A stretch of 64,000 bases of DNA from Xanthobacteraceae bacterium (GTDB taxonomy: Bacteria > Pseudomonadota > Alphaproteobacteria > Rhizobiales > Xanthobacteraceae): contig CP075369.1 of NCBI GenBank assembly GCA_019454205.1, forward strand, positions 1,426,001 through 1,490,000, read 5' to 3'. Of this stretch, positions 8,701 to 16,940 are shown piece after piece (position 1 is the first letter of the stretch; the number at the start of each line of letters is the position of its first letter). The position numbers and the translations under genes were made by a program. The notes below the pieces were generated by a model. That model was not told the origin of the DNA and ran no database searches. It saw only the letters and a list, made by a program, of their open reading frames with translations.

Positions 8701-9651
8701 ATGATGAAACGCCACGTTACAGCGGCGGCCCTCGTATTGGGTCTTGCCGTTCTTGCCGTGCCGGCCACGGCGCAGGAAGTCCGCCTGATGACCGGCCCGC
8801 AGGGCGGCGTCTGGGTTCCGCTCGGCGGCCAGTTGAAGGACCTTTGGGAAAAGGCGATCCCCGGTTTCAAGATTCAGTCGCTTCCCGGCGCCGGCATCGC
8901 CAACGTCCGCGGCATCGAGGAAGGCAAGGCCGAAATCGGCTTCGGCAACTCGATCTCGACGGTCGACGCGCTCGCAGGCCGCGAGCCGTTCAACAAGCCG
9001 CACAAGAACGTATGCAACATCGCGACGCTCTATCCGCAATACTTTCAGATGATCGTGCGCGCTGACGCGAACATCAACAAGGTAAGCGACCTCAAGGGTA
9101 AAGGCATCACCACCCAGCAGCGCGGTAACACCGGCGAACTCATTACCCGCCAGTTGCTGCAGGTGAACGGCCTTACCTACAACGACGTGAAGATGAGCTT
9201 CGTGTCCTACACGGACTCGGTCGCTCAGATGCAGGACGGACACGCGGTCGCGTTCTCGCTCGGCACGACGATCCCTGCCGGTTCGGTACTCGACCTTGCC
9301 ACCGCTCGCGACATCAAGGTCCTCGATCTTTCCGGCAGCCTGGATGCCATGCGCAAGCTGAACCCCGGCTACACGCTCGTCACCGTGCCCGCAAAAACCT
9401 ATCCGAAGAACGACAGCGACGTGAAGGTGATCGGCTACGCCACGCATCTGGTCGCAAGCTGCAACCTGCCGGAAGAAGTCGTCTACCAGATGACCAAGAC
9501 GATCGCCGCGAACATTCCGACGCTTGCCACCGTCAACAAGGCGATGACGGGATTGACGCCGAAGGCGATGGCCGAAGACATCGGCATTCCCTTCCATAAG
9601 GGCGCGGCCCGGTTCTATAAAGAATCCGGCCTGAACGTCGTCAGCAACTAA
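8701..9651 (+). CDS. TAXI-family TRAP transporter solute-binding protein
   Basis: Periplasmic substrate-binding protein of about 316 residues. The N terminus MMKRHVTAAALVLGLAVLAV is a signal peptide, with likely cleavage after the PATA before QEV. The mature protein has the TAXI pattern: a start resembling RLMTGPQGGVWVPLG, then GAGIANVRGIEEG and LYPQYFQMIVR. I chose ATG 8701 because GGGAGAGGAA lies just upstream; the longer frame from 8503 adds a non-conserved leader. The substrate is unknown; TAXI systems carry organic acids or amino acids. The permease gene follows after a strong stem-loop. The 213 bp upstream hold promoters for this gene and for lpdA, but I see no clear boxes. Confidence 0.9.
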   Translation: MMKRHVTAAALVLGLAVLAVPATAQEVRLMTGPQGGVWVPLGGQLKDLWEKAIPGFKIQSLPGAGIANVRGIEEGKAEIGFGNSISTVDALAGREPFNKPHKNVCNIATLYPQYFQMIVRADANINKVSDLKGKGITTQQRGNTGELITRQLLQVNGLTYNDVKMSFVSYTDSVAQMQDGHAVAFSLGTTIPAGSVLDLATARDIKVLDLSGSLDAMRKLNPGYTLVTVPAKTYPKNDSDVKVIGYATHLVASCNLPEEVVYQMTKTIAANIPTLATVNKAMTGLTPKAMAEDIGIPFHKGAARFYKESGLNVVSN

Positions 9652-9659
9652 CTTTAAAA

Positions 9660-9694
9660 GCGGCGCGGGCAAAAAATCCCGCGCCGCACTTTTT
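9660..9694 (+). terminator. Perfect stem-loop with T-run between TAXI binding protein and permease
   Basis: GCGGCGCGGG (9660-9669) and CCCGCGCCGC (9678-9687) form a perfect 10-bp stem with an 8-nt A-rich loop, followed by ACTTTTT. It begins 8 bases after the binding-protein stop and ends 12 bases before the permease ATG. It has every feature of a rho-independent terminator. Within an operon it probably lowers permease transcription relative to the binding protein, or protects the upstream mRNA 3' end. Confidence 0.9.
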
Positions 9695-9706
9695 CTGGCG
9701 GTTCCC

Positions 9707-11827
9707 ATGAGCATAACGACTGCAAACCCGCTCTTCAGCCATGCGGGGCTGTTTCGCATAGCTGTTGTCGCCATTTCGTTGGCGATGGGCCTCTACCATA
9801 TCGGCATCATCGTGCTCGGTTCCGCCGAGGCGCTGACCTTCCGCGGCATGCATGTGCTGTTCGCAATGACGCTCACGTTGCTGCTTTACGGCACGTTTGC
9901 GCAGAAGGACGGATCGCCTCCTAAGTTCGTCGATTATCTCGTCGCCGTGATCGGAATTATTCCGGTCCTCTACATTCTCTGGAACCAGCGCTACATCGAC
10001 GAGCGCATTCCGTTCGGCGTGGAGCCGATGACCACGACCGAGATCGCGATGTCCGTCATCATGATCGCGGCCGTTCTGGAAGCGACCAGACGCGTCATCG
10101 GTCTTGCGCTGCCGATCACTGCCGCGATTTTCCTTGCTTATGCCTTTTACAAATTCGGCAAGGAACCGACCCGCATTCTCGAACAGGTGTATCTGGGCAC
10201 CGAAGGCATTTTCGGAATTCCGATCGCGGTTTCGGCGACCTACGTGCTGATCTTCGTGCTGTTCGGCAGCTTCATGGAGCGCACCGGCACCGGCCAGCTT
10301 TTCATGGACTTCGCGATGTCGCTGACCGGCCATACCGCAGGCGGTCCCGGCAAGGTTTCCGTCGTCAGTTCCAGCATGTTTGGCACGATTTCCGGCAGCG
10401 CCGTCGCCAACGTGATGGTTGACGGACCAATTTCGATTCCGCTGATGAAGCGCACCGGCTTCCCGCCGCACTTCGCAGCAGGCGTAGAAGCGACCGCATC
10501 AACCGGCGGGCAAATCATGCCGCCAATCATGGGCGCCGCGGCATTCCTGCTCGCGCAGAATTTGCAGGTCGGCTACGGCCAGGTCGTGATCTGGGCGGTT
10601 ATTCCCGCCATTCTTTATTACGTCGCTTGTTTTTGCGCCGTTCATTTCGAAGCGAAACGGCACCACATTCTCGGCGTGCCGCGCTCGGAATTGCCATACC
10701 TTCCCCGCGTGATGGTCGAACGCGGGCATCTGTTCATACCTGTGCTGATCATCCTTATCGTGATGTATTCCGGATACAGCGCGCCGCTGGCTGCGCTGGC
10801 GGGTACGTTGTTCTGCTTCCCGATGGCTTGGTGGGGTCCGCGCGCGTTGCTGGCTTACCCGGTCCTGAAGGTTCTCTCGGTAATCGCTCCGCCGGTAATC
10901 GCGGCGCTTCCTTCCATTCCATTTCTGAAGAACGGCTTTACCGACTCTTTCTGGGCTGCAATTTCGAGCCTGCTTGATGGTCTGCCGGCTTACACACCGT
11001 TCCATCCTTTCATCGAAGCCGCGATTTTCACAGCAATCATCCTCGCATGGCATCATGCAGTACGTCACCGCATCGTTCTGCTGCCGATGCAGGGCATGGC
11101 GATTATCGAAGCATTCGTAGACGGCGCGAAGAATGCTCTCGGTGTCGCGATGGCATGCGCTTGCGCAGGCATCGTGATCGGCGTGGTCAACCTGACCGGC
11201 GTCGGCATCGACTTCACCCAGTTTGTCGTCGGGCTTTCGAAAGAATACCTGCTGCTCGCACTGATCGCGACCATGATTGCCGCAATCGTCCTCGGCATGG
11301 GCATGCCGACGACACCCGCGTACATCATCCTGACCGCGCTGCTGATCCCCGCGATTATCAAGCTCGGTGTGCGCGAAGAAGCGGCGCACATGTTCGCGTT
11401 CTACTTCGCCGTGCTCTCGGCGATCACGCCTCCGGTCGCGCTCGCCGTATTCGCGGCGGCCGGCATCGCGAAAGCGGACCTGTGGCGAAGCGGCTGGGCC
11501 GCAGTGAAGGTCGGCGCTGCGGGGTTCATCGTACCGTTCATGTTCGTGTACGAGCCGGCACTTTTGATGATCCACGATAGCTGGACATGGATTATCTGGC
11601 GCTTCGTGCTTGCCGTACTCGGCATCGCGTTACTCGCGGGCGGGTTGCACGGTTATTTCCTGAGCCGCGCCAACATGTGGCAACGCGCCTTGCTCGCAGC
11701 CGGGGGGCTGCTGCTGGTGGCGCCCTATCTCTGGACCGACATCGCAGGTTTCGTTGTTGCCGCTTTAGTCCTCGGCTACCAATGGTTCGAGCGTAAGCGC
11801 ACGCCGGAGGCGATGGCGAAAACCTGA
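9707..11827 (+). CDS. TRAP transporter permease, 4TM/12TM fusion (TAXI type)
   Basis: A 706-residue integral membrane protein that fuses the small (DctQ-like) and large (DctM-like) TRAP subunits. Hydrophobic helices run along nearly the whole length. The DctM signatures GTISGSAVANVMVDGPISIP, TASTGGQIMPPIMGAAAFL and GMGMPTTPAYIILTALLIPAI are present. TRAP permeases are driven by sodium or proton gradients and need the cognate binding protein encoded just upstream. The ATG at 9707 lies 12 bases after the intergenic stem-loop. The gene is convergent with the small minus-strand gene that ends at 11832. Confidence 0.92.
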   Translation: MSITTANPLFSHAGLFRIAVVAISLAMGLYHIGIIVLGSAEALTFRGMHVLFAMTLTLLLYGTFAQKDGSPPKFVDYLVAVIGIIPVLYILWNQRYIDERIPFGVEPMTTTEIAMSVIMIAAVLEATRRVIGLALPITAAIFLAYAFYKFGKEPTRILEQVYLGTEGIFGIPIAVSATYVLIFVLFGSFMERTGTGQLFMDFAMSLTGHTAGGPGKVSVVSSSMFGTISGSAVANVMVDGPISIPLMKRTGFPPHFAAGVEATASTGGQIMPPIMGAAAFLLAQNLQVGYGQVVIWAVIPAILYYVACFCAVHFEAKRHHILGVPRSELPYLPRVMVERGHLFIPVLIILIVMYSGYSAPLAALAGTLFCFPMAWWGPRALLAYPVLKVLSVIAPPVIAALPSIPFLKNGFTDSFWAAISSLLDGLPAYTPFHPFIEAAIFTAIILAWHHAVRHRIVLLPMQGMAIIEAFVDGAKNALGVAMACACAGIVIGVVNLTGVGIDFTQFVVGLSKEYLLLALIATMIAAIVLGMGMPTTPAYIILTALLIPAIIKLGVREEAAHMFAFYFAVLSAITPPVALAVFAAAGIAKADLWRSGWAAVKVGAAGFIVPFMFVYEPALLMIHDSWTWIIWRFVLAVLGIALLAGGLHGYFLSRANMWQRALLAAGGLLLVAPYLWTDIAGFVVAALVLGYQWFERKRTPEAMAKT

Positions 11828-11831
11828 TCCG

Positions 11832-12350
11832 CTAGAACCGCGTGGTCGCGTTTTTTACGCAATCGGCGTTCATTACGCCGAAAAGTGCGTCGGCCTTTTC
11901 GAACAATGCCGATACATCGGCAGTTGCCGGCCGTTGCGCTTCGCCGACGATGCGCGCCAGTTCGTTCGAGAGTGCGGTGTATTCCGAACGCTTCTGCTCG
12001 CCCAAAAAGTTTGCGAGGTAAGTGCCGTAAGCTGCGAAGCGGCTGGCCGCATTCTGCGCCTCCGACAAAGCGGAGATTACGGCTGACGAATTCGTGTCTT
12101 TGTCGCGCTGCACCGCGGCGGCCAGTGCGGCCGTCCTGAATTTGATCTGGAAATAGCCGTCGATCAGATCCTTGCAAATGCGCGCAGTCTCGCCGCGCGC
12201 CACGTTGGACTGCACGATCTCGACGAAGCGCGTGTTCAGGTAACCCTGATACATCGACGTCACCAGCGACAGCGCAGCGACGAAGAACGAAATATAGGCA
12301 AGCGTATTCGCGTTGCTTTTGCCGCCTTGCGGATTTCCGGAATCGGCCAT
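11832..12350 (-). CDS. Hypothetical single-pass membrane protein downstream of pdhC
   Basis: A 172-residue protein that I do not recognise. A polar 15-residue start is followed by one hydrophobic segment (about residues 17-36, LAYISFFVAALSLVTSMYQG). The rest is a largely helical soluble domain rich in Ala, Glu and Asn, with two cysteines (in ARICKDL and NADCVKN). It starts 31 bp after the pdhC stop on the same strand, so it may be the last gene of the pdh operon. It is followed at once by the convergent TRAP permease. Codon use looks like its neighbours. Confidence 0.65.
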   Translation of the reverse strand: MADSGNPQGGKSNANTLAYISFFVAALSLVTSMYQGYLNTRFVEIVQSNVARGETARICKDLIDGYFQIKFRTAALAAAVQRDKDTNSSAVISALSEAQNAASRFAAYGTYLANFLGEQKRSEYTALSNELARIVGEAQRPATADVSALFEKADALFGVMNADCVKNATTRF

Positions 12351-12381
12351 GATCGAGACCCCAGCAGGTCTCGCATCTATA

Positions 12382-13716
12382 TCACAACATCAAGGAAAGC
12401 GGCTTCTCGATCGCGGCCTTGAAGGCGGCAAGCAGTTGCGCACCGAGCGCGCCGTCCACCGCCCGGTGATCGCAGGAAAGCGTGACCGTCATTACGTCAG
12501 CGACGACGATTTCGCCGTCACGCACCAACGCGCGTTTCTCGCCCGCGCCAACCGCGAGGATGGTCGCGTGCGGCGGGTTGATGACGGCCGCAAAGTCGCG
12601 GACGCCATACATGCCGAGGTTGGAGATCGCGGTGGCGCCGCCGAGGAATTCGGTAGGTTTCAGCTTCTTGTTCTTCGCGCGCGTGGCATAATCCTTCATC
12701 TCGCCGGAGATGGCAGAGAGCGACTTGCCTTCGGCATGACGAATAACGGGCGTCACCAGCCCGCCCGGAATGGCGACGGCCACGCCAACGTCCGAATGTT
12801 TGTGCTTCAGCATCGCGGACTCGGTCCACGTCACGTTCGCGTCGGGCACTTTTTGCAACGCCAGTGCCAGCCCCTTGATGATGAAATCATTCACCGAGAG
12901 CTTGAACGCGGGTTTGCCATCCTGGTCCTTCGGCGCGGTCGCGTTGATTTCCTCGCGCACGCGAAGCAGCGAGGTCAGCTCTACATCGGCGTTCAGGTAG
13001 AAATGCGGAATGGTGAGTTTCGATTCCAGCAGACGCCGCGCGATGATCTTGCGCATGGAATCGTGTGGGATCGTCTCGAAACTACCAGCTTCGTATTGCG
13101 CCCTGATCTGCTCGTCGCTTGGCGTAGAGACGCCGGGAGCCACGGGAGCGCTGCCGGGCTGCGGCGCGCGTATCTGCGCCGTACCGCTGCCGCGCGCGCC
13201 TTCGACGTCACGCGCAATGATGCGGCCATGCGGCCCGGTGCCTGTCACTTGCGAAAGATCGACGCCTGCGTCCTTTGCAAGGCGGCGCGCAAGCGGCGAG
13301 GAGAAAATTCTTCCGCCGCTGCCATTCGCCTTTACGGCAGGCGCGGCCATCACCGGCTGCGGCGCGGCTTCCGGTTTCTTTTCCTCGGCCTGCACTTTCG
13401 GAGCGGCTGCCGCGGCCTGCGGTCTCGGCGACGGAGCAGAACCGGCCGACTTCGCCGCCGCGCTCGCGTCCTCGCCTTCTTCGGCCAGCACGGCAATCAC
13501 CTGATTGACCGGGACATCGGCGGTACCTTCCGCGACCATGATTTTCGCAATCGTGCCTTCGTCGACCGCCTCGACTTCCATCGTCGCTTTGTCGGTCTCG
13601 ATTTCGGCGATCACGTCGCCAGCCTTGACCTTGTCGCCCTCTTTTTTCAGCCACTTCGCGAGATTGCCCTTCTCCATCGTGGGCGAAAGCGCGGGCATGA
13701 GGATGTTGACGGGCAT
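12382..13716 (-). CDS. pdhC: Pyruvate dehydrogenase E2, dihydrolipoyllysine acetyltransferase
   Basis: Core acetyltransferase of the PDH complex. The 444 residues show one lipoyl domain (about 1-78, lipoylated Lys43 in ETDKATMEVEA), an Ala/Pro-rich linker, a peripheral-subunit-binding domain (SPLARRLAKDAGVDL ... GPHGRIIARDVE), and a catalytic domain ending with the active-site DHRAVDG (His about 417, Asp about 421). A single lipoyl domain is usual here, because the partner PdhB carries another. Its ATG lies 9 bp after the pdhB stop, which places it in the operon pdhA-membrane protein-pdhB-pdhC. Confidence 0.96.
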   Translation of the reverse strand: MPVNILMPALSPTMEKGNLAKWLKKEGDKVKAGDVIAEIETDKATMEVEAVDEGTIAKIMVAEGTADVPVNQVIAVLAEEGEDASAAAKSAGSAPSPRPQAAAAAPKVQAEEKKPEAAPQPVMAAPAVKANGSGGRIFSSPLARRLAKDAGVDLSQVTGTGPHGRIIARDVEGARGSGTAQIRAPQPGSAPVAPGVSTPSDEQIRAQYEAGSFETIPHDSMRKIIARRLLESKLTIPHFYLNADVELTSLLRVREEINATAPKDQDGKPAFKLSVNDFIIKGLALALQKVPDANVTWTESAMLKHKHSDVGVAVAIPGGLVTPVIRHAEGKSLSAISGEMKDYATRAKNKKLKPTEFLGGATAISNLGMYGVRDFAAVINPPHATILAVGAGEKRALVRDGEIVVADVMTVTLSCDHRAVDGALGAQLLAAFKAAIEKPLSLML

Positions 13717-13725
13717 GGCGCGCGC

Positions 13726-15099
13726 TCAGCGATAGGTCACGGCGCGGGCGGCGGCGACGACTTTCGCCACGCTCGGCAGCGCGAGTTTTTCGAGGTTGGC
13801 GGCGTAAGGCATCGGCACGTCTTCGCCGGTCACGCGCTTCACCGGAGCGTCGAGATAATCGAATGCTTCGTCCATGATGCGCGCCGCGATTTCCGAGCCG
13901 ACGCCGAATTGCGGCCAGCCTTCTTCCACGGTGACGCAACGGCCGGTCTTCTTCACCGACTCCACGATGGTCGCGACATCGAGCGGACGGATGGTGCGAA
14001 GGTCGATCACTTCCGCGAAGATGTGCTTCTTCGCAAGTTCTTCCGCCGCTTCCAGCGCGTAGGTCATGCCGATGGACCACGACAGGATGGTCACGTCCTT
14101 GCCGGGCCGCACCACCTTGGCCTTGCCGATGGGCACGATGTAATCGTCTAGCTTCGGCACCGGGAACGACTTGCCGTAGAGGATTTCGTTCTCAAGGAAG
14201 ATCACCGGGTTCGGATCGCGGATCGCGGCTTTCAGCAGACCCTTGGCGTCCGCAGCCGTGTAAGGCGAAACCACTTTCAGCCCCGGCACATGCGCGTACC
14301 ACGACGCGAAGTCCTGACTGTGCTGCGCGGCAACGCGCGCGGCCGCACCATTCGGCCCGCGGAATACGATGGAGCAGCCGATTTGGCCGCCCGACATGTA
14401 GAGCGTCTTCGCTGCCGAGTTCACGATCTGGTCGATGGCCTGCATCGAGAAATTGAAGGTCATGAATTCGACGATGGGCTTGAGGCCGGCGAAGCCCGCG
14501 CCAACGCCGACGCCGGTAAAGCCGTGTTCGGTGATCGGCGTATCGATCACGCGCCTTGCGCCGAATTCCTGCAACAGTCCCTGCGTGACCTTGTACGCGC
14601 CCTGATACTCCGCGACTTCCTCGCCCATGACGAAGACATCGGGGTCGCGGCGCATTTCTTCCGCCATCGCATCGCGCAACGCTTCGCGTACGGTCTGGTT
14701 CACCATCTCGGTGCCTTCCGGCACGTCAACTTCGACCGGCGCTGCCTCGACCGGCTTCTCGGCTGGAGCTTCGCGCTTCTCCAGCGTCGCTTCCGCTTGC
14801 CTGGCAGGCGCGGCGGCCTTCTTCGGCGCAGGCGCGCTCGCTGCATCGGCGCTTTCGCCTTCGCCGAGGATCAGCGCAATCGGCGTGTTGACGGCAACGT
14901 CCTGCGTGCCTTCGGGGATCAGGATTTTTCCGAGCTTGCCCTCATCGACTGCCTCGACTTCCATCGTCGCCTTGTCGGTCTCGATTTCCGCGATGACGTC
15001 GCCCGCCTTCACGTCGTCGCCTTCGGCTTTCAGCCATTTCGCGAGGTTGCCCTTTTCCATCGTGGGAGAAAGAGCGGGCATGAGAACTTCGATCGGCAT
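13726..15099 (-). CDS. pdhB: Pyruvate dehydrogenase E1 beta with N-terminal lipoyl domain
   Basis: Beta subunit of the thiamine-dependent pyruvate decarboxylase component. Residues 1 to about 78 form a lipoyl domain nearly identical to that of PdhC (Lys43 in ETDKATMEVEA). A linker rich in Ala, Pro and Glu follows, and the transketolase-like E1 beta domain runs from about residue 135 to 457 (MGEEVAEYQGAYKVTQGL, FMTFNFSMQAIDQIVNSAAK). This domain arrangement is typical of rhizobial PdhB. A small membrane-protein gene lies between it and pdhA. Confidence 0.95.
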   Translation of the reverse strand: MPIEVLMPALSPTMEKGNLAKWLKAEGDDVKAGDVIAEIETDKATMEVEAVDEGKLGKILIPEGTQDVAVNTPIALILGEGESADAASAPAPKKAAAPARQAEATLEKREAPAEKPVEAAPVEVDVPEGTEMVNQTVREALRDAMAEEMRRDPDVFVMGEEVAEYQGAYKVTQGLLQEFGARRVIDTPITEHGFTGVGVGAGFAGLKPIVEFMTFNFSMQAIDQIVNSAAKTLYMSGGQIGCSIVFRGPNGAAARVAAQHSQDFASWYAHVPGLKVVSPYTAADAKGLLKAAIRDPNPVIFLENEILYGKSFPVPKLDDYIVPIGKAKVVRPGKDVTILSWSIGMTYALEAAEELAKKHIFAEVIDLRTIRPLDVATIVESVKKTGRCVTVEEGWPQFGVGSEIAARIMDEAFDYLDAPVKRVTGEDVPMPYAANLEKLALPSVAKVVAAARAVTYR

Positions 15100-15111
15100 T
15101 GCGTTTCCCGC

Positions 15112-15402
15112 TTATCGTCCCGTGGTGGCGAAGAATAGCGCCGCATACCAGGCGCCGATGGCAGTCAGCAGACTGAAGAAGAATCCGATCATCGCCATGT
15201 TCACCTTGCGCGCGCTCTCGCGCGCATCGCCGCTCAGTTTTCCGAAGGTGAACATCCAGGCGAAGAACAATGACCCGCGCAGATGGGAGTCGGCCGGAGA
15301 GAGCTGCGCATGGGTGCGGATATAGAAGAATATACCGACGCCCCAGCATACGAACGCCGCGATCACGGCGACATAGGCAACGATGAAGGAGGTACCGGCC
15401 AT
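15112..15402 (-). CDS. Small membrane protein inside the pdh operon
   Basis: A 96-residue protein with two clear hydrophobic segments (about residues 6-28 and 70-92) and a central amphipathic stretch with FFAWMFTFGKLSGDARESARK. I do not recognise the family. It lies between pdhA (8 bp gap) and pdhB (12 bp gap), so it must be made from the same mRNA as two subunits of a soluble complex. Codon use matches its neighbours, so this does not look like a recent insertion. A membrane tether or redox-linked partner of the complex is possible but unproved. Confidence 0.72.
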   Translation of the reverse strand: MAGTSFIVAYVAVIAAFVCWGVGIFFYIRTHAQLSPADSHLRGSLFFAWMFTFGKLSGDARESARKVNMAMIGFFFSLLTAIGAWYAALFFATTGR

Positions 15403-15410
15403 GCTACGCC

Positions 15411-16439
15411 CTACCGCAGAATATCCGTCATCAGTTCGGACGGATCCGGCTCCTGATCGTTGGTGGCGAACTCCGCGGAGTCGTTGACGATAGCGCGGAT
15501 TTCCGCGTCGATCTTCTTGATCTCGTCCTCGGTCGCGAGCTTCTTCTCCAGCACGCGCGCGCGGACCTTCTCGATGGGATCCTGCTGCGTGCGGACCTTC
15601 TCCACTTCCTCCTTCGCGCGATACTTCGCGGGATCGGACATGGAGTGGCCGCGATAGCGGTAGGTCTGCATTTCGAGAATGAACGGGCCGTTGCCTTCGC
15701 GTGCGAACTCGACCGCGCGCAATCCCGCTTCATAGACGGCCCGCACGTCCATGCCGTCCACCTGTTCGCCGGGAATATTGAAGGAAACGCCGCGCTTCGA
15801 GAAATCCTGCTGCGCCGACGCGCGCGATACGGCAGTGCCCATCGCGTATTTATTGTTCTCGATGATGTAGATCACGGGGAGCTTCCAAAGCTCCGCCATG
15901 TTGAAGCTCTCGTAGACCTGCCCCTGGTTCGCCGCGCCGTCGCCGAAATAGGTCAGGCATACATTGCCGTTCTCGCGGTAGCGGTTCGCGAAGGCGATGC
16001 CGGTCCCAAGCGAAACCTGCGCGCCGACGATGCCGTGCCCGCCGTAGAAATGCTTCTCGGTCGAGAACATGTGCATCGAGCCGCCCTTGCCCTTGGAGTA
16101 GCCTCCGCGGCGGCCGGTGAGTTCGGCCATGACGCCTTTGGCGTCCATTCCGCAGGCGAGCATGTGGCCATGGTCGCGGTATGCGGTGATGACCTGATCG
16201 CCCTGCTTGAGGGCCATCTGCATCCCGATCACGACCGCTTCCTGTCCGATGTAGAGGTGGCAGAAGCCGCCAATCAGACCCATGCCGTAGAGTTGGCCCG
16301 CCTTCTCTTCAAAGCGGCGGATAAGGAGCATTTCGCGGTAGGCCGCGAGTTCTTCCGATTTGCCCCATGCGGCCGGCGCGGCCTTGGCGGTGCGCGGCGC
16401 GGATTTCGATGTGCTGTCTGCTTTGGCGGCGGCGGGCAT
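15411..16439 (-). CDS. pdhA: Pyruvate dehydrogenase E1 alpha
   Basis: Alpha subunit of the thiamine-diphosphate-dependent E1. The 342-residue product has a poorly conserved Ala/Lys-rich start of about 25 residues. The catalytic domain includes MYGMGLIGGFCHLYIGQEA-type sequence, GYSKGKGGSMHMF, and the thiamine/Mg binding motif starting GDGAANQG at 166-173 and ending at ENNKYAMGT. It is the first gene of the pdh operon. The ribosome site AGGAA precedes the ATG at 16439. Two GAAATTTC palindromes lie upstream and may be regulatory. Confidence 0.96.
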   Translation of the reverse strand: MPAAAKADSTSKSAPRTAKAAPAAWGKSEELAAYREMLLIRRFEEKAGQLYGMGLIGGFCHLYIGQEAVVIGMQMALKQGDQVITAYRDHGHMLACGMDAKGVMAELTGRRGGYSKGKGGSMHMFSTEKHFYGGHGIVGAQVSLGTGIAFANRYRENGNVCLTYFGDGAANQGQVYESFNMAELWKLPVIYIIENNKYAMGTAVSRASAQQDFSKRGVSFNIPGEQVDGMDVRAVYEAGLRAVEFAREGNGPFILEMQTYRYRGHSMSDPAKYRAKEEVEKVRTQQDPIEKVRARVLEKKLATEDEIKKIDAEIRAIVNDSAEFATNDQEPDPSELMTDILR

Positions 16440-16461
16440 TTTCCTGCTCGTTCTCGCGGAT

Positions 16462-16547
16462 GAAATTTCTTACCCGATATTCCGCGTTCGCGCTACCGCC
16501 GAACCGTGCGGTGCATGACCGATGCGCCTGAAACTAAAGGAAATTTC
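16462..16547. promoter_or_regulatory. Pair of GAAATTTC palindromes upstream of pdhA (candidate operators)
   Basis: The 8-bp palindrome GAAATTTC occurs at 16462-16469 and 16540-16547. With flanks, the first reads ATGAAATTTCTT and the reverse complement of the second reads GTGAAATTTCCT, so 10 of 12 positions agree. Both lie in the 149-bp gap between ftsB and pdhA, the region that must hold the pdh promoter. Such AT palindromes stand out against the GC-rich background. A regulator-binding role is an inference. Confidence 0.35.
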
Positions 16548-16588
16548 ACGGGCCGCGCGGAGCGCGACACAGGATTGCGAAACGCCGT

Positions 16589-16906
16589 TTATTGGCGCTT
16601 CAGCACCATGATGAGGTCGTTTGGCATCGCAAAAGCGAGGTCACGCCGCGCCAGTTCTTCGAGCAGGTCGGGATCGATACGGTCCGTGCGCAACAGTGAA
16701 TTGCGCCGCTCCAGCGCCGTGCGCTCTGTGACCAACCGGTCACGTTCAAGTTTCAGGCGCGTAATCTCTTCCCTGAGCGCCCGGCCTGCCTCGATACCGT
16801 AATTGCCGTGCTGGGCGTGAAACGCGAAATAGCCGATCAGCGCGGCGGCCACGCAGTAAAGCGCGAACACACGAAAAAACCGGCCGAGACGGGTGCGCGT
16901 GACCAT
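16589..16906 (-). CDS. ftsB: Septum formation initiator FtsB/DivIC-like protein
   Basis: A 105-residue bitopic membrane protein. A short basic cytoplasmic N terminus is followed by one membrane helix (about residues 12-29, FALYCVAAALIGYFAFH), then a coiled coil (about 40-75, REEITRLKLERDRLVTERTA) and a short tail with DLLEELARRDLAFA, the DivIC/FtsB family pattern. FtsB joins FtsL and FtsQ in the divisome. The eno-ftsB-pdhA order is common in alphaproteobacteria and supports the call. Confidence 0.85.
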   Translation of the reverse strand: MVTRTRLGRFFRVFALYCVAAALIGYFAFHAQHGNYGIEAGRALREEITRLKLERDRLVTERTALERRNSLLRTDRIDPDLLEELARRDLAFAMPNDLIMVLKRQ

Positions 16907-16940
16907 CCCGCCTTTATGGCGGCTGGCGGTTGCCCGGGCG

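Noticed and set aside
11830..11860. Possible terminator of the TRAP permease, CGCG-TGGT-CGCG followed by six T
   Set aside because: The stem is only 4 bp before a mismatch and lies inside the coding end of the convergent gene. Too weak to list.
12313..14151. A 612-codon open frame antisense to pdhC and pdhB
   Set aside because: Same reason: it is the shadow of two clear lipoyl-domain genes and its composition is Arg/His-rich.
16575..16600. Weak hairpin after ftsB
   Set aside because: Short stem with a wobble pair and a three-T tail; cannot be told from chance.
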